Shown: positions 1 through 13,100 of the stretch, in pieces
Layout of the letters: each line of letters starts with the position of its first letter
Position numbering within the stretch: the first letter of the stretch is position 1
Assembly (NCBI GenBank): GCA_964035015.1
Contig: CAXIUP010000162.1
Location: 1-64,000, forward strand
Direction: 5' to 3'
DNA length: 64,000 nucleotides
DNA from: Corallium rubrum
Taxonomy: Eukaryota > Cnidaria > Anthozoa > Scleralcyonacea > Coralliidae
Notes under the pieces: model-generated
The model's input: the letters and a program-made list of their open reading frames with translations, nothing else
Database searches by the model: none
Told to the model about the DNA's origin: nothing
Position numbers and translations under genes: made by a program

Positions 1-1980
1 TGTTGCTATTTTTAGCCTGGTGCAGGTCTGTTTTTAGCCGCATGTGTTGCGTCAGTGGTTTCCATATGATCGCTACGATCGCTGCGATCGCCAACTTCAT
101 TTTTGAGCGATCGTGGTAGACTGAAAGTCATCTCGTTTGAGATCGGCGGCTGGCTTTCAGTCTACGATCGTGGTGGCCTGTAAACAGAGTGTCTTTAGGG
201 TGTGTGGCGTTGGGAGAAGAGTAGTCTGTGGACAATCCATTCAAAAATGAATTCTCTAGTCCGTGTGCGGACTAATGTTCTGATTGGCTTATAATGTCTC
301 TGCTACTTCTGCTTCTATTATGATTAGCCAACGGTTTCTAACTTCATTATCAGAATGTTGTTGCGATCGTTTAATAATATTTTCGCTTGTGTTGAGACAA
401 AATCGTTCAGTTAACTTTTAAATTAAATAATGAAGGACATTTGCTGTGAAGCCGAGACGTTTTGCCCAACTTTCAACGGGTTCAGTTTAGCAGGAAAATC
501 CCGAGTGAAATCAGCGTGAGCTTCTGCAAAAGGCGGTACAATTTGAAAAGGGAACAGAATCATGCCGGTGTGTAAATACATGCCAAAAAGTCTTACGTAT
601 ATACAAGGTGCCGGTATAATATAATGACGGATTAGCATGTGACTATTCTCTTCCAATGAGAATTGAAAAGACTTTGTGAATACTGCTGACCCGAATACCG
701 TGGTCGTAGCCTAGTTTCTAGGCCTTCCTCGGTTGACACGTTTCGGAAGTGTTCCGAACGGACCCGCTGGGGAAGGCTTAGCAACATTCGTAAACACTTT
801 CACTTTACACCTCAGTTGTTTATTGAGGAAGAATTGTGATGTTATGACGTCCTAAGTGTTTCCCGACATTTACTATTTTAATACAAGCTCTATCTCACCT
901 CGGATCGACGAAGGTTCACTGGCCTAGCTTTCTTATCACTAGCTTTCCTTCTGCAACCGCCAAAACTTGAAAGTTAAACAGTTAAACTTTCATTTCGAGC
1001 TCCAATTAGAATATATTCCATAATTTCCTTCTTTCGATCGCCAAGATCTATAATATACTGTCGCTACGCTAGATCCCAGGGACACTCGAAGGGCCAGAAC
1101 GATTCTGGGCAGGACCTTTTTGCGAATGTTGCTAAATTCGTTCCCAGACTCTTCTCACGCAGGTCGTGTCTGTCGACCACTGATCTATATAAGAGACTGG
1201 ATAGAGCATTATTATCTGAGCGCCTCCAGAAATTGAAGCCGGAAGTTACGCCCTAATTTGTAAGCGACGCCATATTGGACGGCCCCACATGAGGAGTGAG
1301 TTGTTATATTTTACTGTTGTGAATTCGTTGTTTTCGCATATAATCATGAAATAGACGAACAACACAAATCCATTTTGGTATTTCAAGCAACGGGACACAT
1401 CGTGGAACTATGGAGGACCTAAGAACGTGAAGGGAAACTGAATCGTAAGTAAATAAGTTGATATTTTGACGAAATTTCGAAGGGGACGCAGAGCTCCCGA
1501 AGAACATAGCAAACGGCCGGTGGTTAATAAACTGATTTTTAGGATACAAATATGTGATAATACTGTAATTGTGGAATGTTCACAATCGAGTAGATCATTT
1601 TAAAAGCCGAAGGACGTGTAAAATTATGGCACAGACGATAGATTGGCTTGTAGAGTTGTGAGTAGATTTCGACAATCAGTATATTTCTTTATGCACCTAT
1701 CAATGTTAAGCCCGAGGGGGCATGGGGCGGGCAAGGGGTAGGGATTTTGGCATTTTCCTTAAGAAATTGTCAAAATCCACACCCTGGGGACACCACCATT
1801 AGTCAAAAAACAGTAATATTCCCCACCTGGGGAAATTCTAGTCTGCGAACCCAGACGTATTTGCCCGCCCTCGTTGCCTCCCGCGGAGAATAGCGTCTGC
1901 GAACCCGAGCAGAGATTTGATTTCCGTGACGTAATACCTTTTTATCCAATCACAATTTACCTCTTAAAAACAGGGAACTA
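1..1980. other. Gene-free left flank
   Basis: No credible coding region is seen; the open frames here are short and lack recognisable motifs. A small hairpin with 12-base arms lies at 116-127 and 154-165, next to several CGATCG motifs. Short C/G-rich stretches at about 680-780 and 1050-1150 look like old repeat debris, but I cannot name them. Confidence 0.5.
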
Positions 1981-2999
1981 ACGTGCAGGATTTGTGCGGG
2001 ATAAACGCGCAAACGCGTGGAAACAAAGGAGTGAAGACAAACAAGCTAGCTAAAATGGCAGAAAGTATTGAGAGCGCGTTTGTTAATGTTTGTCAAGTTT
2101 TTGGCTTCGAAAGCTTGAGTAAACATCGAGAAGATGCCATAAAATATGTCGTGAAAGCAAAAAAGGATCTTTTTGCGAATTTGCCAACTGGGCTTGGCAA
2201 GTCTTTGATATATCAAGCCTTGCCACTTGTGTTTGCTTCACAGTCCATATCATCCTCGTGGTCTCTCCGTTAACCAGCCTGATGAAAGATCAAGTTGGTC
2301 GCTTTAATTCTCTCGGAATTAGTACTATATCACTGAACGACATCAGTTCAGATGTTCGAATGAAAGCAGTGCTAAATGGTGAGTTTTCTATCGTGTTTGG
2401 GTCACCAGAGTTGTGGCTTGGTGATGGGACATGGAGGAAAATGGTAAACAGCGACATTTACAAGAAGGCTGTGAGAGCTGTGGCAGTTGATGAGGCCCAC
2501 ATTATTTGTCACTGGTACGTAATTTGTGTATTTTGTTAAAAGAGCAAGTATCCTGTCTCCTGAATGATAAAATACTTAATGCCTGCTCACTTTATTAATA
2601 TCTTGACACATGCTGTACCTTTTCCTGCCCAAGATGCTTTAAAGTATTCATTGATTCAAGTTTTATTTTCAATTCATTTTTTAATTTTATATCGGGGGCA
2701 ATCGAAAAGCAACAAACACGCAGCTTTTAGAGTGTGGTTTTCAAAAATTCATGAGTTTAGATCCCTTTTGCCTGGTGTTTCTTTCATTGCTCTTACAGCT
2801 ATAGCAACAAGTGACACCAAAGCAGCAATTTTTTAAGCTTTGCTAATGCATGAACCACATATGATAGTGGAAAGTCCCAATAAGGAGAATATTTCCTATG
2901 TTGTGCATTATATGCAGAAGAATGCTAGTCTGTCCAACTATTTTGGCTGGATTACTGATGAGGTGATAGCTCAAAGAACAGCAGCAACTATTATAAGTA

Positions 3000-3147
3000 A
3001 TAACATGACTTGAGGGAAATTAGCGATTAAATTGCCCGCCACCGAGGGAAGATTTGTGATAGTCCGAGGGCGAAGCCCGAGACCTTTTACAAATCTTCCC
3101 GAGGCGAAGGGCAATTTAATCGCTAATTTCCCGACAAGTCATGTTAT
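3000..3147. mobile_element. Foldback/MITE-like insertion in the helicase
   Basis: The ends are inverted copies: about 38 bases starting ATAACATGACTT at 3000 match, in reverse complement, the end at about 3110-3147 (AAGTCATGTTAT), with a small mismatch a few bases in. A second inner inverted pair (GAAGATTTGT / ACAAATCTTC) lies between them. It encodes nothing and separates helicase segments, so it looks like a non-autonomous transposon. Family unknown. Confidence 0.6.
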
Positions 3148-3371
3148 CAGTTTGTAATATTATGATCGCCGAGGAAAACTCAGAGAAGTATGCTGAGATA
3201 AATTTAGGTGTTTGTTTTTGTATGGTTCAGTGAAGTTGTTTACGAGTTTTACTATTGATTGAAGTAATTATACCTTTGGGACATGCTTTGTGTTTGTAGA
3301 ATAGATGTCTGTTAATAAAAATGTTGTGAGTGTTCTAGGACCGCCTGTTTGCGTAACAGATATGCAAGCGG

Positions 3372-3500
3372 GAAATTTAGTAAAAGACAAAGGATTTCTT
3401 TGTCTACTAATTTTCCCCTGCATGCTTGATGAGGGTAAATTAGTAGACAAAGAAATCTTTTGTTTTCTACTAAATTTCCCGGGGAAATTTAGAAGACAAA
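3372..3500. repeat. Palindromic repeat cluster
   Basis: Variants of AAATTTAGTAGACAAAG occur four times in alternating orientation, giving overlapping inverted repeats. This is a second foldback-type sequence in the stretch that interrupts the helicase and may be part of the same insertion complex. No coding content. Confidence 0.5.
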
Positions 3501-4691
3501 GGCATATGCATGGGTAATGAGGAAAACACGGGATTTACATTCCCTTTGAGAACAATGAAAACCGAGGTGATGATGATATTAGAACGATAATCTACTGCCA
3601 GACAATTAAACAGTGCTCTGTTACTTATTCCACTATAAACACCCTCTTGGGAGACAATGCTTATGAAGATCCTGCAAACAGAGATGCCAAGAGAATGTTA
3701 ATTGAGATGCTTCACTCATGCACTCCCAGCTCCAACAAAGAACATATATTAAGTCATTACAAACAGAGGATGGATGTATTAGGATCTTGGTGGCAACTAT
3801 TGCGTTTGGCATGGGAGTAGACTGTAAGAAAGTGTATCGCACAATACATTTTGGACCTGCGAATAATGTTAAAGCTTACATGCGAGAGTGGCCGAGCTGG
3901 TAGAGATGGCACGCCGAGTACAGCTTCCCTTCTTTATCAGAGTTCACAACTAATGCATGTTGAGAGAGATATGAAAGCTTATATTAAATCAACGAAGTGC
4001 AGACGCAAGTTCTTGCTTGATTTTTTGACGTGCAATATTCACCTAAAACCCCACTTTATTTGTGTTGTGACAATTGCTCTGCTACCTGTAATTGTGAACT
4101 TGCAGATTGCAAAGTACAATTTTATCCAACCCCAAATGTGGAGTCTTGCACTAGTGAGTCAACAAAGCAACGTGAAGTATCCTACGAACAAACTGTAAAA
4201 TTAAGAGCTGAACTTCACAGTTTTCACAAGGGTTTGCTGATGGGTCTGTTAAAGAGGGATGCCAGTGGAAAGATAAAAGTTTTTAATCATCTGAAATTTC
4301 TACTTGGTTTTTCAGATATTCAGATTGCCCAAGTCATCACTCATTCGTCAAAACTTTTACACTTGATGACATTTGCAATTATGTTGAAATTTAGGATAAA
4401 AAACATGCCCATAAAATTTATCAAATTTTACAGGTGTTTGGAAACATGGATGGTGCAGACAAAGATGTTGAAGCGGATGAAATGTCGTCAGATGAAGAAG
4501 ACAATTTTTTGCCAGATGATTGGAATGACCTTGGTGCTGATGAAGAACTGACTATGATGGCAATTGATGAACTGAGCTTGCTTCACATGGATGTATCAAA
4601 TAATGATTCATTGGACACCACAAATGATGTTCCTATTTCTGCTCTTAATGCATTATTAAACCAGAGTTTTGATGCTGTTCTGAACTCTTAA

Positions 4692-5394
4692 AGGTAATGG
4701 TTCTTAGATACTATACATTTTTTGATATGATACTCAGAAAAGTTCACTGTTGATATCCTAAAAATGTGAAACTGGAAGTAAATTGTAAGATTTGTGTTTT
4801 GTTAGAATTTTTCAGTTTGCTTTTGTTAACAATATAGGTGTCAGTGAATATTTATTAAAACTCCCACATACTTTTCATCCTTTACATTTTTTGCTGGAAT
4901 GATTATCGGTTTCATTTGCCTTAGGGTAATAAAGCCTTGATTTGTAAATTGATAATCTGAACATTGACCACATCCAATAGACAAAAGATAATAATTTACT
5001 GAATCAATTTATATTATTATAGTTGTTTGTATCTAAGTGGAAACACCCACCCATCAAAACATGTTCCAACTCAAGTCAAAGTTAAATGTTTACCTTGGAA
5101 ACGTATCATGTTTTCATTCAGTACATATGTAAATGTGCCGTTTCCAATCACATTTCACCAATCCTATCTCACCAATCCCATGGTGTCAATTTTCAAACAG
5201 TTAACTTGATTCCCCCTAACATTGTACTTGTACGCAGTATCGCTTCTTGAGAATTGCTCCGAGAGATAAGAAGGGAACATATTATGTTACTTTAAACATT
5301 AGAACAGCCTTGTTTACCGCCCACCGATCTTCTAACTTTTGCTATCCTAACAATTCCAGCACATCAGCTGACCTAGTTTCATAGCCAGAGTGCA
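4692..5394. other. Non-coding spacer
   Basis: AT-rich sequence between the helicase relic and the satellite. Nothing with coding or RNA character was seen. Confidence 0.45.
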
Positions 5395-7190
5395 TAATTA
5401 TTCCTCCACCTTGGTCTCAGTCTCGGGACCTTGGTCTTGGGATCTTGGTCTCAGTCTTGGAACCTTGGCCTCAGTCTTAATTGGAACCTTGGTCTGTCTT
5501 GGGACTTTGGTCTTAGTCTTGGGACCTTGGTCTTCGTCTCGGGACCTTGGTCTTAATCTCGGGACATTGGTCTCAGTGTCGGGACCTTGGTCTCAGTCTC
5601 GGGACCTTGGTCTCAGTCTCGGGATCTTGGTCTCAGTCTTAATTGGAAACTTGGTCTCAGTCTTAATTGGAAACTTGGTCTCATTCTTAATTGGAAACTT
5701 GGTCTCATTCTTAATTGGAAACTTCGTCTCAGTCTTGGGACCTTGGTCTTCGTCTCGGGACCTTGGTCTTAGTCTCGGGGCATTGGTCTCAGTCTCAGGG
5801 CCTTGTCCTCAATCTCGGGACCGTGGTCTCAGTCTTGGAACCTTGGGCTCAGTCTTAATTGGAAACTTGGTCTCAGTCTCGGGACCTTGGTCTCAGTCTC
5901 ATGGCACCTTGGTCTCAGTCTTAATTGGAACCTTGGTCTCAGTCTCGCGGCCTTGGCCTCAGTCATGGAACCTTGGTCTCAGTCTTAATTGGAAATTTGG
6001 TCTCAGTCTCGGGACCTTGGTCTCAGACTTAATTGGAAACTTGGTCTCAGTCTTAATTGGAAAATTGGTCTCAGTCTCGGGACCTTGGTCTCAGTCTCGG
6101 GACCTTGGTCTCAGTCTCGGGACCTTAGTCTCAGTCTCGGGCCCTTGGTCTCAGTCTTGGAACCTTCGTCTCAGTCATAATTGGAACCTTGGTCTCAGTC
6201 TCGCGGCCCTGGCCTCAGTCATGGAACCTTGGTCTCAGTCTTAATTGGAAATTTTGTCTCAGTCTCGGGACCTTGGTCTCAGTCTTAATTGGAAACTTGG
6301 TCTCAGTCTTAATTGGAAACTTGGTCTCAGTCTTGGGACCTTGGTCTCAGTCTTGGGACCTTGGTCTTAGTCTTAGGGTCTTTGTCTTCGTCTCGGGACC
6401 TTGGTCTTAGTCTCGGGACCTTGGTCTCCGTCTCTGGACCTTGGTCTCAGTCATGGAACCTTCGTCTCAGTCTCAATTGGAAACTTGGTCTCAGTCTCGG
6501 GACCTTGGTCTCCGTCTCGGGACCTTGGTCTCCGTCTCGGGACCTTGGTCTCCGTCTCGGGACCTTGGTCTCCGTCTCGGGACCTTGGTCTCCGTCTCGG
6601 GACCTTGGTCTCCGTCTCGGGACCTTGGTCTCCGTCTCGGGACCTTGGTCTCCGTCTCGGGACCTTGGTCTCCGTCTCGGGACCTTGGTCTCCGTCTCGG
6701 GACCTTGGTCTCCGTCTCGGGACCTTGGTCTCCGTCTCGGGACCTTGGTCTCCGTCTCGGGACCTTGGTCTCCGTCTCGGGACCTTGGTCTCCGTCTCGG
6801 GACCTTGGTCTCAGTCATGGAACCTTGGTCCCAGTCTTAATTGGAAACTTGGTCTCAGTCTCGGGATCTTGGTCTCAGTCTTATTTGGAAACTTGGTCTC
6901 AGTCTTAATTGGAAACTTGGTCTCAGTCTTAATTGGAAACTCGGACTCAGTCTCGGGACCTTGGTCTCAGTCTTAATTGGAAACTTGGTCTCAGTCTCGG
7001 GACCTTGGTCTCAGTCTCGGACCTTGGCCTCAGTCTCGAGACCTTGGTCTCAGTCTCGGGACCTTGGTCTCCGTCTCTGGACCTTGGTCTCCGTCTCTGG
7101 ACCTTGGTCTCAGTCATGGACGCTTGGTCTCAGTCTTAATTGGAAACTTGGTCTCAGTCTTGGGACCTTGGTCTCAGTCTTGGTCTTCGG
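5395..7190. repeat. Satellite, 20-bp family
   Basis: Tandem units close to GGGACCTTGGTCTCAGTCTC, interspersed with a variant carrying TTAATTGGAAACTTGGTCTC. At about 6490-6810 the array becomes nearly perfect 20-base copies with CCGTCTC in place of CAGTCTC, about 16 copies, indicating recent local homogenisation. Because 20 is not a multiple of 3, all frames stay open for long stretches and give artificial repetitive peptides on both strands. I regard those as non-genes. Confidence 0.95.
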
Positions 7191-10100
7191 ACCTTGGTCT
7201 TGGTCTTGGGACCTTGGTCTTGGTCTTAGGATCTTGGTCTTAGTCTTAGGGGTCTTAGTCTTAGGGTCTTAGTCTTAGGTCTTAGTCTTAGGGTCTTAGT
7301 CTTAGGGTCTTAGTCTTAGGGTCTTAGTCTTAGGGTCTTAGTCTTAGGGTCTTAGTCTTAGGTCTTAGTCTTAGGGTCTTAGTCTTAGGTCTTAGTCTTA
7401 GGGTCTTAGTCTTAGGTCTTAGTCTTAGGTCTTAGTCTTAGGGTCTTAGTCTTAGGTCTTAGTCTTAGGGTCTTAGTCTTAGGTCTTAGTCTTAGGGTCT
7501 TAGTCTTAGGGTCTTAGTCTTAGGGTCTTAGTCTTAGGGTCTTAGTCTTAGGGTCTTAGTCTTAGGGTCTTAGTCTTAGGGTCTTAGTCTTAGGGTCTTA
7601 GTCTTAGGGTCTTAGTCTTAGGGTCTTAGTCTTAGGGTCTTAGTCTTAGGATCTTAGTCTTAGGATCTTAGTCTTAGGATCTTAGTCTTAGGATCTTAGT
7701 CTTAGGATCTTAGTCTTAGGATCTTAGTCTTAGGATCTTAGGCTTAGGATCTTAGGCTTAGGATCTTAGTCTTAGGATCTTAGTCTTAGGATCTTAGTCT
7801 TAGGATCTTAGTCTTAGGATCTTAGTCTTAGGATCTTAGTCTTAGGATCTTAGTCTTAGGATCTTAGTCTTAGGATCTTAGTCTTAGGATCTCAGTCTTA
7901 GGATCTCAGTCTTAGGATCTCAGTCTTAGGATCTCAGTCTTAGGATCTCAGTCTTAGGATCTCAGTCTTAGGATCTCAGTCTTAGGATCTCAGTCTTAGG
8001 ATCTCAGTCTTAGGATCTCAGTCTTAGGATCTCAGTCTTAGGATCTCAGTCTTAGGATCTTAGTCTTAGGATCTTAGTCTTAGGATCTTAGTCTTAGGAT
8101 CTCAGTCTTAGGATCTTAGTCTTAGGATCTTAGTCTTAGGATCTTAGTCTTAGGATCTTAGTCTTAGGATCTTAGTCTTAGGATCTTAGTCTTAGGATCT
8201 CAGTCTTAGGATCTCAGTCTTAGGATCTCAGTCTTAGGATCTCAGTCTTAGGATCTCAGTCTTAGGATCTCAGTCTTAGGATCTCAGTCTTAGGATCTCA
8301 GTCTTAGGATCTCAGTCTTAGGATCTTAGTCTTAGGATCTTAGTCTTAGGATCTTAGTCTTAGGATCTCAGTCTTAGGATCTTAGTCTTAGGATCTTAGT
8401 CTTAGGATCTTAGTCTTAGGATCTTAGTCTTAGGATCTTAGTGTTAGGATCTTAGTGTTAGGATCTTAGTGTTAGGATCTTAGTCTTAGGATCTTAGTCT
8501 TAGGATCTTAGTCTTAGGATCTTAGTCCTAGGATCTTAGTCTTAGGATCTTAGTCTTAGGATCTTAGTCTTAGGATCTTAGTCTTAGGATCTTAGTCTTA
8601 GGATCTTAGTCTTAGGATCTTAGTCTTAGGATCTTAGTCTTAGGATCTTAGTCTTAGGATCTTAGTCTTAGGATCTTAGTCTTAGGATCTTAGTCTTAGG
8701 AGCTTAGTCTTAGGACCTCAGTCTTAGGACCTCAGTCTTAGGACCTCAGTCTTAGGACCTCAGTCTTAGGATCTTAGTCTTAGGATCTTAGTCTTAGGAC
8801 CTCAGTCTTAGGACCTCAGTCTTAGGACCTCAGTCTTAGGACCTCAGTCTTAGGACCTCAGTCTTAAGACCTCAGCCTTAGGACCTCAGTCTTAGGACCT
8901 CAGTCTTAGGACCTCAGTCTTAGGACCTCAGTCTTAGGACCTCAGTCTTAGGACCTCAGTCTTAGGACCTCAGTCTTGGACCTCAGTCTTAGGACCTCAG
9001 TCTTAGACCTCAGTCTTAGGACCTCAGTCTTAGGACCTCAGTCTTAGGACCTCAGTCTTAGGACCTCAGTCTTAGGACCTCAGTCTTAGGACCTCAGTCT
9101 TAGGACCTCAGTCTTAGGACCTCAGTCTTAGGACCTCAGTCTTAGGACCTCAGTCTTAGGACCTCAGTCTTAGGACCTCAGTCTTAGGACCTCAGTCTTA
9201 GGACCTCAGTCTTAGACCTCAGTCTTAGGACCTCAGTCTTAGGACCTCAGTCTTAGGACCTCAGTCTTAGGACCTCAGTCTTAGGACCTCAGTCTTAGGA
9301 CCTCAGTCTTAGGACCTCAGTCTTAGGACCTCAGTCTTAGGACCTCAGTCTTAGGACCTCAGTCTTAGGACTCAGTCTAGGACCTCAGTCTTAGGACCTC
9401 AGTCTTAGGACCTCAGTCTTAGGACCTCAGTCTTAGGACCTCAGTCTTAGGACCTCAGTCTTAGGACCTCAGTCTTAGGACCTCAGTCTTAGGACCTCAG
9501 TCTTAGGACCTCAGTCTTAGGACCTCAGTCTTAGGACCTCAGTCTTAGGACCTCAGTCTTAGGACCTCAGTCTTAGGACCTCAGTCTTAGGACCTCAGTC
9601 TTAGGACCTCAGTCTTAGGACCTCAGTCTTAGGACCTCAGTCTTAGGAACTAAGTCTTAGGACCTCAGTCTTAGGACCTCAGTCTTAGGACCTCAGTCTT
9701 AGGACCTCAGTCTTAGGACCTCAGTCTTAGGACTCAGTCTTAGGACCTCAGTCTTAGGACCTCAGTCTTAGGACTCTTAGTCTTAGGATCTCTCTTAGGA
9801 TCTTAGTCTTAGGATCTTAGTCTTAGGATCTTAGTCTTAGGATCTTAGTCTTAGGATCTTAGTCTTAGGATCTTAGTCCTAGGATCTTAGTCTTAGGATC
9901 TTAGTCTTAGGACCTCAGTCTTAGGACCTCAGTCTTAGGACCTCAGTCTTAGGATCTTAGTCTTAGGACCTCAGTCTTAGGACCTCAGTCTTAGGACCTC
10001 AGTCTTAGGACCTCAGTCTTAGGACCTCAGTCTTAGGACCTCAGTCTTAGACTCGTCTAGGACCTCTCTAGGACCTCAGTCTTAGTCTTTAGGACCTCAG

Positions 10101-13100
10101 TCTTAGACCTCAGTCTTAGTCTTAGACCTCAGTCTTAGGACCTCAGTCTTAGGACCTCAGTCTTAGGACCTCAGTCTTAGGACCTCAGTCTTAGGACCTC
10201 AGTCTTAGGACCTCAGTCTTAGGACCTCAGTCTTAGGACCTCAGTCTAGACCTCAGTCTTAGGACCTCAGTCTTAGGACCTCAGTCTTAGGACCTCAGTC
10301 TTAGACCTCAGTCTTAGGACCTCAGTCTTAGGACCTCAGTCTTAGGTCTTAGGACCTCAGTCTTAGGACCTCAGTCTTAGGACCTCAGTCTTAGGACCTC
10401 AGTCTTAGGACCTCAGTCTTAGGACCTCAGTCTTAGGATCTCAGTCTTAGGATCTTAGTCTTAGGACCTCAGTCTTAGGACCTCAGTCTTAGGACCTCAG
10501 TCTTAGGACCTCAGTCTTAGGACCTCAGTCTTAGGACCTCAGTCTTAGGACCTCAGTCTTAGGACCTCAGTCTTAGGACCTCAGTCTTAGGACCTCAGTC
10601 TTAGGACCTCAGTCTTAGGACCTCAGTCTTAGGACCTCAGTCTTAGGACCTCAGTCTTAGGACCTCAGTCTTAGGACCTCAGTCTTAGGACCTCAGTCTT
10701 AGGACCTCAGTCTTAGGACCTCAGTCTTAGGACCTCAGTCTTAGGACCTCAGTCTTAGGACCTCAGTCTTAGGACCTCAGTCTTAGGACCTCAGTCTTAG
10801 GACCTCAGTCTTAGGACCTCAGTCTTAGGACCTCAGTCTTAGGACCTCAGTCTTAGGACCTCAGTCTTAGGACCTCAGTCTTAGGACCTCAGTCTTAGGA
10901 CTTCAGTCTTATGACCTCAGTCTTAGGACCTCAGTCTTAGGACCTCAGTCTTAGGACCTCAGTCTTAGGACCTCAGTCTTAGGACCTCAGTCTTAGACTT
11001 AGACCAGTCTTAGGACCTCTTAGGACCTCAGTCTTAGGACCTCAGTCTTAGGACTCAGTCTTAGGAGGACCTCAGTCTTCAGGACCTCAGTCTTAGATCA
11101 GTCAGGACTCAGTCTTAGATCCTCAGTCTTAGGACCTCAGTCTTAGGACCTCAGTCTTAGGACCTCAGTCTTAGGATCTCAGTCTTAGGATCTCAGTCTT
11201 AGGATCTCAGTCTTAGGATCTCAGTCTTAGGATCTCAGTCTTAGGATCTCAGTCTTAGGATCTCAGTCTTAGGATCTCAGTCTTAGGATCTCAGTCTTAG
11301 GATCTCAGTCTTAGGATCTCAGTCTTAGGATCTCAGTCTTAGGATCTCAGTCTTAGGATCTCAGTCTTAGGATCTCAGTCTTAGGATCTCAGTCTTAGGA
11401 TCTCAGTCTTAGGATCTCAGTCTTAGGATCTCAGTCTTAGGATCTCAGTCTTAGGATCTCAGTCTTAGGATCTCAGTCTTAGGATCTCAGTCTTAGGATC
11501 TCAGTCTTAGGATCTCAGTCTTAGGATCTCAGTCTTAGGATCTCAGTCTTAGGATCTCAGTCTTAGGATCTCAGTCTTAGGATCTCAGTCTTAGGATCTC
11601 AGTCTTAGGATCTCAGTCTTAGGATCTCAGTCTTAGATCTCAGTCTTAGGATCTCAGTCTTAGGATCTCAGTCTTAGGATCTCAGTCTTAGGATCTCAGT
11701 CTTAGGATCTCAGTCTTAGGATCTCAGTCTTAGGATCTCAGTCTTAGGATCTCAGTCTTAGGATCTCAGTCTTAGGATCTCAGTCTTAGGATCTCAGTCT
11801 TAGGATCTCAGTCTTAGGATCTCAGTCTTAGGATCTCAGTCTTAGGATCTCAGTCTTAGGATCTCAGTCTTAGGATCTCAGTCTTAGGATCTCAGTCTTA
11901 GGATCTATCTAGATCTCAGTCTTAGGATCTTAGTCTTAGGATCTTAGTCTTAGGATCTTAGTCTTAGGATCTTAGTCTTAGGATCTTAGTCTTAGGATCT
12001 TAGTCTTAGGATCTTAGTTTAGTCTTAGTCTTAGTCTTAGGATCTTAGTCTTAGGATCTTAGTCTTAGGATCTTAGTCTTAGGATCTTAGTCTTAGGATC
12101 TTAGTCTTAGGATCTTAGTCTTAGGATCTTAGTCTTAGGAGTCTTAGGTCTTAGTCTTAGGTCTTAGTCTTAGGTCTTAGAGTCTTAGGTCTTAGTCTTA
12201 GGTCTTAGTCTTAGGGTCTTAGGTCTTAGTCTTAGGTCTTAGGTCTTAGAGTCTTAGTCTTAGGTCTTAGGTCTTAGAGTCTTAGGGGTCTTAGAGTCTT
12301 AGGTCTTAGTCTTAGGTCTTAGTCTTAGGTCTTAGTCTTAGGTCTTAGGTCTTAGTCTTAGGTCTTAGTCTTAGGTCTAGTCTTAGGTCTTAGTCTTAGG
12401 TCTTAGTCTTAGGTCTTAGTCTTAGGTCTTAGTCTTAGGTCTTAGTCTTAGGGTCTTAGTCTTAGGTCTTAGTCTTAGGTCTTAGTCTTAGGTCTTAGTC
12501 TTAGGTCTTAGTCTTAGGGTCTTAGGTCTTAGGGTCTTAGTCTTAGGTCTTAGTCTTAGGGTCTTAGGGTCTTAGGTCTTAGTTAGGGTCTTAGTCTTAG
12601 GGTCTTAGTCTTAGGTCTTAGTCTTAGGGTCTTAGTCTTAGGTCTTAGTCTTAGGTCTTAGTCTTAGGTCTTAGTCTTAGGTCTTAGTCTTAGGTCTTAG
12701 TCTTAGGTCTTAGTCTTAGGTCTTAGTCTTAGGTCTTAGTCTTAGGTCTTAGTCTTAGGTCTTAGTCTTAGGGTCTTAGTCTTAGGTCTTAGTCTTAGGG
12801 TCTTAGGGTCTTAGGGTCTTAGGGTCTTAGGGTCTTAGAGTCTTAGGGTCTTAGAGTCTTAGGGTCTTAGAGTCTTAGGGTCTTAGAGTCTTAGGGTCTT
12901 AGAGTCTTAGGGTCTTAGAGTCTTAGGGTCTTAGAGTCTTAGGGTCTTAGTCTTAGGGCTGGTCTTAGTCTTAGGGTCTTAGTCTTAGGGTCTTAGTCTT
13001 AGGGTCTTAGTCTTAGGGTCTTAGTCTTAGGGTCTTAGTCTTAGGGTCTTAGTAGGGTCTTAGTCTTGGGTCTTAGTCTTAGGGTCTTAGTCTTAGGGTC

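Larger units (their letters stand above)
2055..4691 (+). pseudogene. RecQ-like DNA helicase, decayed
   Basis: RecQ helicases unwind DNA 3' to 5' using ATP. The parts seen in order are: Walker A (TGLGKS) near 2190; a motif Ia-like segment near 2275 (SPLTSLMKDQV); DEAH box (VDEAHIICHW) near 2487; motif VI (ESGRAGRDGT) near 3880; cysteine-rich zinc segment (CCDNCSATCNC) near 4060; and an acidic C-terminal exon 4434-4691. The chosen start is ATG 2055. The gene is broken: the frame changes near 2245, a stop lies at 2834-2836, foldback DNA interrupts it at about 2990-3570, and another frame change lies near 3885. A donor-like GT follows the DEAH motif near 2517, and an acceptor TTTTACAG precedes 4434, so the parent gene had introns. 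Multi-copy RecQ-like genes of this kind are common in invertebrate genomes. Helicase identity is firm; functionality is very unlikely. Confidence 0.8.

Noticed and set aside
423..1549. Minus-strand frames near the left edge
   Set aside because: No motif, no codon bias and no neighbouring gene context.
5390..7272. Long open frames in several phases on both strands with Gly/Pro/Trp/Ser repeats
   Set aside because: They follow directly from a stop-free 20-base satellite unit; no unique sequence, no conserved start, and all frames are equally open.
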